Assembly (NCBI GenBank): GCA_041738285.1
Contig: JBGSQB010000043.1
Span: 1 to 5,212 of the forward strand
DNA length: 5,212 bases
Direction of reading: 5' to 3'
From: SZUA-521 sp041738285
GTDB taxonomy: Bacteria; Pseudomonadota; Gammaproteobacteria; Pseudomonadales; Azotimanducaceae
A program made the position numbers and the translations under genes. Below the pieces are notes generated by a model, which saw only the letters and a list, made by a program, of their open reading frames with translations, made no database searches and had not been told where the DNA came from. The first letter of the stretch is position 1; each line of letters begins with the position of its first letter. This document shows, piece after piece, positions 1-5,212 of this stretch.

Positions 1-1547
1 GCGAGCTCTGCAGCTGCCGACAACAGCTCCGCGCTGGCAGCGCCGGTACCTGAAATGACAAGTGGCCGCTGGGCACTGCGCAACGCCGCAGCGGCCTTCG
101 CCGCAAACGAAGCGCTCTCGTCGGGTTCGGGTGCAGCGTCCTGGCGCAGCAGCGCGGCGATGTCGCGCGCGGTGGCGACAAGGTTCGCCGGTGGACCATG
201 CACGGTGTCCGTCGCGATGTCGTCCAATCCAGTCGGCAGTGTCGTGGCGATGAACAGCGGGCTCAATCGGTCTTGCGCATGGCTGCGTACGCCGACGTCC
301 TGCCAATACGGAATACTGGCGTCGCGCGCTTCGGCGAAACTGCGATTGCGCGCCGCCTGGCGCAACGCGAGTGCGATGCGCGGCGCCGTGTTGAGCACAT
401 CCTCGCCCAGCACCACAACGGCATCCGCGCGCTCGATCTCGGCGACTGTCGGGCATGCCTTTGGGTTGGCTGCCAGTTGCGCCAACACGATGGATGTCAG
501 CGCAGCTTCGGTCCCACTCGAGCCGGCGCTGAAATTGGCTGCGCCGACGAACTCGCGCAGCGCAACGTTCGATTCGACCGACGCCCGGGGTGATCCGACG
601 CCAACGACATCGCGGTCACGGATCAGGTCGATCAGCCGTGCGATCGCGACGTCGGCGCTAATCTCATCGAAGCTGCCGTCGTGGCGCCGCAGTCCTGCGC
701 GGGTCAGCCGCACTGCTTCGTTGACGAAGCCGACACCGAAGCGACCGCGATCGCAGAGGAAGTAGCCATTGATGTCGTGGTGATACCGATTGTGAATTCG
801 CCTCAACTGACCATAACGTTCGCCCGGAAAGGTGTTGCAGCCCACAGCGCACCCCGGACACACCGACGGCGCCGATTGCAGATCCCATTTGCGCGTATAG
901 CGTTCGGCAAAGGGTTTGTCGGTGAACACACCCGTCGGGCAGACCTCGACCAGGTTGCCGCTGAATGGACTTTCCAGCACGCCGTCGGTGGCGCGGCCGA
1001 AATACATGCGATCACGCGAGCCGAACGCCGCCAGATCCGTCCCACCGGCGTAGTCGCCATAGAAGCGCACGCACCGGTAGCAGGTAATGCACCGATTCAT
1101 CTCGTGGTTGAGGAATGGACCGAGGTACTGATTGACGAACGTTCGCTTGCGCCCCCGATAGCGGCGCGCCGTGTGTCCGGTCATGACGGTCATGTCCTGC
1201 AGATGGCACTCACCACCCTCCTCGCATACCGGACAATCGTGTGGATGGTTCAGCATCAACCATTCGATGACCGTGGCGCGAAAGTCGACCGCCTGCGGGG
1301 CCTGCACGGATACGCGCACGCCGTCGGTGGCTGGGGTCATGCACGCCATGACAATGCGCCCCTTGTCGTCGTTGGCGTCTTTGAACTGAACCACCGCGCA
1401 TTGGCGACACGCACCCACCGATCCCATCGCCGGGTGCCAGCAGAAGTACGGCAGGTCCAGGCCGACAGAAAGACACGCGTGCAACAGATTCTGGCTGCCG
1501 TCGACCGTGTAGGGCGTGCCGTCGATTTCGATCTTCGCCATCGCCAT
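1..1547 (-). CDS. nuoG: NADH-quinone oxidoreductase subunit G, N-terminal 515 residues (3' end beyond left edge)
   Basis: Electron-carrying subunit of the complex I peripheral arm, passing electrons from NuoF/NuoE toward NuoB. The frame is open from the ATG at 1547 to the left edge: 515 codons of a protein that is about 900 residues in E. coli. Seen in order: a ferredoxin-like N-terminal domain with Cys36, 47, 50, 69 (2Fe-2S N1b); His101, Cys105, 108, 114 in HPHDCPVCEEGGEC (4Fe-4S N5, His-ligated); Cys153, 156, 159 and 203 in CITCYRC and VCPTG (N4); Cys230, 233, 237, 265 in CPGCAVGC and FLCDRG (N7); then the start of the molybdopterin-oxidoreductase-like domain with GSPRASVESN at 318-327. That domain binds no molybdenum in complex I (family knowledge). 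A second in-frame ATG at 1541 gives MAKIEIDG, which aligns exactly with the E. coli N-terminus; 1547 is preferred because GGGAG sits 9 nt upstream. It follows nuoF by 1 bp, so it is probably translationally coupled. Confidence 0.96.
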   Translation of the reverse strand, partial: MAMAKIEIDGTPYTVDGSQNLLHACLSVGLDLPYFCWHPAMGSVGACRQCAVVQFKDANDDKGRIVMACMTPATDGVRVSVQAPQAVDFRATVIEWLMLNHPHDCPVCEEGGECHLQDMTVMTGHTARRYRGRKRTFVNQYLGPFLNHEMNRCITCYRCVRFYGDYAGGTDLAAFGSRDRMYFGRATDGVLESPFSGNLVEVCPTGVFTDKPFAERYTRKWDLQSAPSVCPGCAVGCNTFPGERYGQLRRIHNRYHHDINGYFLCDRGRFGVGFVNEAVRLTRAGLRRHDGSFDEISADVAIARLIDLIRDRDVVGVGSPRASVESNVALREFVGAANFSAGSSGTEAALTSIVLAQLAANPKACPTVAEIERADAVVVLGEDVLNTAPRIALALRQAARNRSFAEARDASIPYWQDVGVRSHAQDRLSPLFIATTLPTGLDDIATDTVHGPPANLVATARDIAALLRQDAAPEPDESASFAAKAAAALRSAQRPLVISGTGAASAELLSAAAEL

Positions 1548-1548
1548 C

Positions 1549-2851
1549 TCAATGCGCTCCCAGTGGGCAGCGGCGTTCACGGATATGCGCTTCGAATTCG
1601 CCGCGGAAAAACTTGAGCGCACTCGCCAGCGGTTCGATGGCGCCGGTTGCGTGCAGACAGAACGTGTTGCCGGGCGCGCCGATCAGGCGCGCATGATGCT
1701 CGAGCAGATCGAGGTCTTCCGGCTCACCACGACCCGCCTCGATGTCGATCAACATGCGCTCGATCCACGGCAGCCCTTCGCGACACGGGGTGCAGAAACC
1801 GCAGGACTCCTGTGCGAAGAAGTGCTGCAGGTTGCGGGACAGATCGACGATGCAGACGGAGTCATCGATCACCGTCATCGTGCCTGTGCCCAACCGGCTG
1901 CCCGCCGCGGCAATGGCGCCGTAGTCCATCGGCAGATCGAGATGCGACTCGACAAGAAAGTCGGTCGACGCACCGCCCGGGAGCAGGCCCTTGAATCGAT
2001 AGCCGTCCTGCATGCCACCGGCGTGGACTTCGAGTATCTCCCGGATCGGCGTGCCCATTGGCAGTTCCCACAAGCCCGGTCGCTTCACGCGTCCCGAGAC
2101 GCCGAACAGCTTCGTACCCGCATCGTCGCCGCGGCCGATGCCGCGATACCAGGCGGCACCGTGACGGATGATTGCGGGGACGTTGCACAGGGTTTCGACG
2201 TTGTTGACGATCGAAGGGCGGCCCCACGCGCCGCTCACGGGCGGGAACGGCGGCTTGGTGCGCGGCTGTGCGCGGCGGCTCTCGAGCGCATTGAGCAGCG
2301 CGGTTTCCTCACCACAGATGTAGCGGCCGCCGGAGCGATGCACCGCAAGATCCACGCAATAGTCGCTACCGAAGACGTTGGCGCCGAGATAACCCTTGGC
2401 CGTCGCCGCCTCGATGGCCGCATCGAGCGCGCGCGGCCCCGTGGTACTCACCGCGTAGAAAGATGAAGGCGCGTTCCGCTTGAATCGCAAACGCGGCAAT
2501 CACAATGCCTTCGATCAGCAGATGCGGATCGAACTCCATCAGATAGCGATCCTTGAACGTTCCTGGCTCCATTTCGTCGGCATTGCAAACCAGATAGCTC
2601 GGACCGGGTCGTGCCTTGTCGCCGATGGGTACGAAGCTCCACTTCACGCCGGTGGGAAAGCCGGCGCCGCCGCGACCGCGCAGATTCGCTTCCTTGACCA
2701 ATCCTTGCACGTCCGTGGGTGACAACGACGTGATTGCCCTGCGAGCCGCCGCGTAACCGCCACCTGCTTCGTAGGCGATAAGGTCCACAGCGCCGCCAGC
2801 AGCCGCAATGCGGGCGGTGAGCGGTCGCAATGTGTCTTGCTGTTCGCTCAC
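1549..2851 (-). CDS. nuoF: NADH-quinone oxidoreductase subunit F, interrupted by an apparent frameshift
   Basis: NADH-oxidising, FMN-binding (51 kDa type) subunit of complex I. As given, no single frame encodes it. The 5' part, from a GTG at 2851, gives correct NuoF up to GEYHGAARA (residue 142), with GRGGAGF at 59-65 and CNADEMEPG at 89-97 (FMN/NADH site). The rest lies in another frame, from LDAAIEAA (codon at 2427) to the TGA at 1549. It holds YICGEETAL from 178, VNNVETLCN at 216-224, and Cys351, 354, 357 in CGFCTPC plus Cys399 for cluster N3. Inserting two bases in the GC run near 2427-2435 joins the halves into 434 residues (E. coli 445) with no alignment gap. The GTG start is set by the GTGA overlap with the nuoE stop and a strong AGGGAGG 5 nt upstream. 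The C-terminus (RERRCPLGAH) is shorter than in E. coli. Identity is certain; whether a full protein is made depends on whether the frameshift is real. Confidence 0.93.
1557..1561 (-). promoter_or_regulatory. Ribosome binding site of nuoG, inside the nuoF coding end
   Basis: GGGAG on the minus strand, within the last codons of nuoF, is 9 nt before the ATG at 1547 and 15 nt before the ATG at 1541. The spacing favours 1547 as the nuoG start. A weaker GAG at 1548-1550 would serve the ATG at 1541 with a 6-nt spacer. Confidence 0.6.
2425..2440 (-). other. Frameshift site in nuoF at a GC dinucleotide run
   Basis: On the plus strand 2427-2435 reads gcgcgcgcg, followed by g and then cccc at 2437-2440. 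On the coding strand this is four Gs, CC, then alternating GC. NuoF similarity is in one frame before the tract and in the other after it. A missing GC unit (-2) gives GEY-HGAARALDA-AIEAA. Its nine residues between GEY and AI match the E. coli spacing (IEAAVNLRR), and alanines and a leucine fall in register. The alternative, one extra G in the G4 run, gives a product one residue shorter and a poorer match. Both tract types are prone to slippage and to sequencing error. Confidence 0.88.
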
Positions 2852-3333
2852 GTGTACCTCCCTAGAACGGTGTCGAGGTCGGCTGGACTGACATCGAGAA
2901 TCAGGTCTTCGTCGATCATCATTGCAGGTGCGTGATCACACGCACCCAGGCAGACGATCGGCAACAACGTGAAGCGCCCGTCGGGTGTGGTATCGCCGAG
3001 TTCCACACCGAGCCGGTCGGCTGTGGCACGCAACAGCTTGTCGCAGCCCATCACGTAGCAAGTGACGCTGTCGCACACCAGCACCGTGTGACGGCCGACC
3101 GGTTTGCGGAAGATGAGGTTGTAGAACGTTGCCACACTGTCCACAGCGGCCACTGACGTGCCGAGGATCGCGGCAATGGCGGCCACACTTTCATCCGACA
3201 CCCAGCCGCGATGGCGCTGCACGATTCGCAGCGCCTCGATCGTTGCCGAACTCGGATTCGGCACATGCTCGACTTCGACCCCGATTTCCTCGATCTCCTG
3301 CGCCGACAACGATGTGATTCGAGAGTCGCTCAT
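2848..3333 (-). CDS. nuoE: NADH-quinone oxidoreductase subunit E
   Basis: 24 kDa-type subunit of the complex I NADH-dehydrogenase module; it binds the 2Fe-2S cluster N1a beside the flavin in NuoF. It has 161 residues (E. coli 166). An N-terminal helical part holds the typical SVATFYNLIF stretch at 66-75. A thioredoxin-like C-terminal domain carries the four ligands as C-x4-C (Cys87, Cys92 in CDSVTC) and C-x3-C (Cys128, Cys132 in CLGAC), with FTLLP before and MMIDED after the second pair, as in the family. The frame is open upstream to 3537, but the ATG at 3333 is chosen: similarity starts there, the length fits, and upstream codons only mirror the NuoCD coding sequence in another frame. The ATG overlaps the nuoCD stop (ATGA), and no good Shine-Dalgarno precedes it, so translation is probably coupled to nuoCD. 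The stop overlaps the nuoF GTG start. Confidence 0.96.
   Translation of the reverse strand: MSDSRITSLSAQEIEEIGVEVEHVPNPSSATIEALRIVQRHRGWVSDESVAAIAAILGTSVAAVDSVATFYNLIFRKPVGRHTVLVCDSVTCYVMGCDKLLRATADRLGVELGDTTPDGRFTLLPIVCLGACDHAPAMMIDEDLILDVSPADLDTVLGRYT
2857..2863 (-). promoter_or_regulatory. Ribosome binding site of nuoF, inside the nuoE coding end
   Basis: AGGGAGG on the minus strand lies 5 nt before the GTG start of nuoF. It supports the GTG over any later ATG and is the strongest Shine-Dalgarno in the window. It is read in nuoE as part of CTA GGG AGG (Leu-Gly-Arg), four to six codons before the nuoE stop. Confidence 0.8.
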
Positions 3334-5099
3334 CGGTCTACGTCCGCCATGACGAAGTCGATGCTGGCGATGATCGCGATCAGATCCGCCACCATGAGTC
3401 CACGGCTGATTTCCGGGATCATCTGCAGGTGCGGGAACGAAGGCGTCCGTATGCGGGTGCGGTACGGCATCGTCCCGCCGTCGGACACCAGCGAATAGGC
3501 ATTCCAACCTTTGGTCGCCTCGATCATCACGCTGCACTCACCGGCCGGAATCACCGGCCCCCAGCTGACGTTGAGGAAGTGCTGAATGAGCGTTTCGATA
3601 TCGTGCATCGTGCGTTCTTTGGGTGGCGGCGTGGCGCGCGGGTGGTTTGACTTGTAGGGGCCAGCCGGCATGTGCGCGAGGCACTGCCGGATGATTCGCA
3701 GGCTCTGGCGGATCTCTTCGACCCGCACCACGCAGCGATCGTAGGCATCTCCGTTCGCTGCGGTCGGCACTTCGAAGTCGAACGCATCGTAGCCACCGTA
3801 GGGCCGCTGCTTGCGCAAGTCCCAGCACAAACCCGTTGCCCGCAGCCCCGGCCCAGTAACACCCCACTCGAGCGCTTCTTGCGTGTCGTACTCGCCGATG
3901 CCGATGGTGCGGCGTTTCAGAATTCCGTTCTTCAGCACCATGGCTTCGTAGTGATCGAGCCGCGGTGGCAGGTAATCGATGAAGTCGCGCACCATGATGT
4001 CCCAACCGCTGGGCAGGTCTTGCGTGACACCACCGATGCGAAACCAACTGGGGTGCATGCGACCGCCTGTAATGGCTTCGATGATGCTGAGCAGTCGTTC
4101 GCGGTCGGCAAACATGTAGAACACGGGTGACAGCTGCCCGACGTCCTGGGCGAAGGTCCCGTAGAACACGAGGTGGCTCGAGATTCGGAACAGCTCGCAG
4201 AGCATGATGCGAATGACCTTGGCTCGATCCGGCACCTCGATACCTGCCAGTCGTTCGACTGCCATCACGTACGGCAGGTTGTTCATGACACCGCCGAGAT
4301 AGTCGATACGGTCGGTGTACGGAATGAACGTGTGCCACGACTGCCGCTCACCCATTTTCTCGGCAGCGCGGTGGTGATAGCCGATGTCCGGCACGGCATC
4401 GACGATCACCTCGCCGTCCAGCTGCAGCGCGATTCTGAAAACACCGTGCACACTCGGATGATTCGGGCCCAGATTCAGGAACATGAAGTCGGTGTGCTTG
4501 GCGCGCCGCGACATGCCCCACTCCTCGGGCACGAAGCGCAGTGCCTCCTGCTGCGTCTCGAGGAAGTCCGCGCTCATCTGAAACGGATCCATCTCCGTCG
4601 CCCGTGCCGGGTGCTCCTTGCGCAGTGGATGCCCCTCCCAGTGGGGTGGCGTCAGTATCCGGCGCAGGTTCGGATGACCATCGAAGACCACACCGAACAT
4701 GTCGAACGCCTCGCGTTCATACCAGTTCGCGACGCGAAAGATGCTCGTAATCGATGGCACATGTGGGTGTGCCTCCGACAAGGCAACCTTGACGCGCAGG
4801 TCCGCGTTCCGTTCGAGCGACATGAGGTGATAAACGACAGTGAAATCCGCTGCCGGTTGTCCCGCGCGATGCACCCGCGTGCGCTCGTCGATGACCGACA
4901 GATCGAACAACAGCGTGAAGGGGTGATCGACGCTGCCTTTCAGGTACAGCATCAGATCCAGCACGTGATCTGCACCGACCCAGACCGTGGGAATGCCGTC
5001 GACCGTGACCTGACGTCGCCATGACCCTTGAAAGCGGGCCTCGATCTCCTCCATCGCTGTCGTAGGTGCGACAGCGTTGTCTTCGATCACAAACGTCAT
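3330..5099 (-). CDS. nuoCD: NADH-quinone oxidoreductase subunit C/D (fused)
   Basis: Fusion of NuoC (30 kDa type) and NuoD (49 kDa type), connecting the iron-sulfur arm of complex I to the membrane part and forming much of the quinone pocket with NuoB. It has 589 residues (E. coli about 600). The NuoC part is about residues 15-165, with the signature EREAFDMFGV at 128-137 followed by FDGHPNLRRILTP. A linker of about 35 residues leads to NuoD from about 203. It holds LNLGPNHPSVHG (His218), GYHHRAAEKMGERQSW at 240-255, YTDRIDYLGG (Tyr267), GTFAQDVG (Asp319), SDGGTMPYR, TPSF and the terminal IDFVMADVDR. His218 and Tyr267 align with Thermus Nqo4 His38 and Tyr87, the proposed quinone head-group ligands, and Asp319 with Asp139. 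The ATG at 5099 is the only sensible start: AGGA lies 6 nt upstream and an in-frame TAA precedes it with no other start between. The stop overlaps the nuoE ATG by 4 bp. Confidence 0.97.
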   Translation of the reverse strand: MTFVIEDNAVAPTTAMEEIEARFQGSWRRQVTVDGIPTVWVGADHVLDLMLYLKGSVDHPFTLLFDLSVIDERTRVHRAGQPAADFTVVYHLMSLERNADLRVKVALSEAHPHVPSITSIFRVANWYEREAFDMFGVVFDGHPNLRRILTPPHWEGHPLRKEHPARATEMDPFQMSADFLETQQEALRFVPEEWGMSRRAKHTDFMFLNLGPNHPSVHGVFRIALQLDGEVIVDAVPDIGYHHRAAEKMGERQSWHTFIPYTDRIDYLGGVMNNLPYVMAVERLAGIEVPDRAKVIRIMLCELFRISSHLVFYGTFAQDVGQLSPVFYMFADRERLLSIIEAITGGRMHPSWFRIGGVTQDLPSGWDIMVRDFIDYLPPRLDHYEAMVLKNGILKRRTIGIGEYDTQEALEWGVTGPGLRATGLCWDLRKQRPYGGYDAFDFEVPTAANGDAYDRCVVRVEEIRQSLRIIRQCLAHMPAGPYKSNHPRATPPPKERTMHDIETLIQHFLNVSWGPVIPAGECSVMIEATKGWNAYSLVSDGGTMPYRTRIRTPSFPHLQMIPEISRGLMVADLIAIIASIDFVMADVDR

Positions 5100-5105
5100 T
5101 ATCGG

Positions 5106-5109
5106 TCCT
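5106..5109 (-). promoter_or_regulatory. Ribosome binding site of nuoCD, overlapping the nuoB stop
   Basis: AGGA on the minus strand is 6 nt before the ATG at 5099. Its first two bases are the last two bases of the nuoB TAG stop, so ribosomes finishing nuoB sit on the nuoCD initiation region, suggesting coupled translation. Confidence 0.6.
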
Positions 5110-5212
5110 AGGTCACTCGGTTCTCCTTAACCTGACTGATCAGCCGATCCTTGGCCAACGGCGCCGCGCCCACAGTGTCGGGTGTGGCGAGTTGCCGCGC
5201 GCGCAAGATCGG
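5108..5212 (-). CDS. nuoB: NADH-quinone oxidoreductase subunit B, C-terminal 34 codons (5' part beyond right edge)
   Basis: Only the end of the gene is present: 34 codons from the right edge to the TAG at 5108-5110. The visible peptide (PILRARQLATPDTVG, then a lysine- and arginine-containing tail ending NRVT) is in the poorly conserved NuoB tail. QLATPDTV loosely resembles NLRTPDEI at the end of E. coli NuoB. The call rests mainly on position, since nuoB precedes nuoC/nuoCD in nearly all nuo operons, and on this frame ending just before the nuoCD start. The other two minus-strand frames stop at earlier points. The cluster N2 cysteines and quinone-pocket residues would be outside the window, so they cannot be checked. 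The tail extends about 20 residues past the TPD motif, longer than in E. coli. Confidence 0.68.
   Translation of the reverse strand, partial: PILRARQLATPDTVGAAPLAKDRLISQVKENRVT

Noticed and set aside
55..765. Plus-strand open frame of 236 codons rich in Ala, Ser and Arg
   Set aside because: Low-complexity composition typical of the reverse reading of a GC-rich gene, lying fully inside nuoG.
977..1331. A 16-bp direct repeat (977-992 and 1316-1331)
   Set aside because: Both copies encode the short peptide ATDGV within NuoG at unrelated, separately conserved positions; coincidence with biased codon use explains it.
681..1616. Plus-strand open frame of 311 codons opposite nuoG
   Set aside because: It is a mirror of the conserved NuoG sequence, which carries all the cluster cysteines on the other strand; no family is recognisable and no upstream signal is seen.
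1516..2466. Plus-strand open frame of 316 codons opposite nuoF
   Set aside because: It is antisense to well-supported NuoF coding sequence, its translation shows no recognisable domain, and long antisense frames are expected in GC-rich genes.
2425..2499. Independent start (ATG at 2499) for the downstream half of nuoF as a separate gene
   Set aside because: The first 24 residues of that frame are out-of-frame NuoF sequence, and the product would lack the FMN/NADH loop of NuoF.
2847..2866. Possible promoter or terminator between genes of the operon
   Set aside because: All junctions are overlaps or gaps of a few bases, with no hairpin plus T-run or promoter-like elements; the strand is one continuous coding region.
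3334..3537. A 68-residue N-terminal extension of NuoE
   Set aside because: These codons overlap the end of nuoCD in another frame and give a His/Arg/Asp-rich sequence unlike any NuoE; the ATG at 3333 fits the family length.
4173..5024. Plus-strand open frame of 283 codons opposite nuoCD
   Set aside because: Antisense to highly conserved NuoC/NuoD motifs; its His-, Val- and Asp-rich product looks like a shadow rather than a protein.

Overview
The window is an internal piece of a nuo operon, the genes for respiratory complex I (proton-pumping NADH:quinone oxidoreductase). All genes lie on the minus strand, so transcription runs from the right edge to the left edge. In transcription order they are the last codons of nuoB (5108-5212), a fused nuoCD (3330-5099), nuoE (2848-3333), nuoF (1549-2851, with an apparent frameshift) and the first 515 codons of nuoG (1-1547, running off the left edge). 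Junctions are very tight: 7 bp between nuoB and nuoCD (8 bp counting to the start codon), 4-bp ATGA and GTGA overlaps at nuoCD/nuoE and nuoE/nuoF, and 1 bp between nuoF and nuoG. Nothing in the window is left uncovered by a gene for more than a few bases, and no promoter, terminator, RNA gene, mobile element or CRISPR array was seen.

Together the gene products form the peripheral (hydrophilic) arm. NuoF binds FMN and oxidises NADH. NuoE, NuoF and NuoG carry the iron-sulfur chain (N1a; N3; N1b, N4, N5, N7). NuoB would carry the terminal cluster N2, although its cluster-binding part is outside the window. The NuoD half of NuoCD provides much of the quinone site. The membrane-arm genes (nuoH to nuoN) would be expected to follow to the left and nuoA plus the rest of nuoB to lie to the right; neither is visible.

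The organism is probably a GC-rich gammaproteobacterium. This is an inference from the E. coli-like features: NuoC and NuoD fused in one 589-residue chain, an E. coli-type NuoG that keeps all four cysteines of cluster N7, and strong recalled similarity to the E. coli subunits over their whole length. Genus cannot be told from this window.

The main anomaly is in nuoF. Its two conserved halves sit in different reading frames, and the switch falls on a GC dinucleotide run at about 2427-2435. Adding one GC unit restores a 434-residue protein that aligns with NuoF without a gap. This is either a sequence/assembly error or a real slippage mutation. Apart from this the window is an ordinary complex I locus; I found no sign of an undescribed system.
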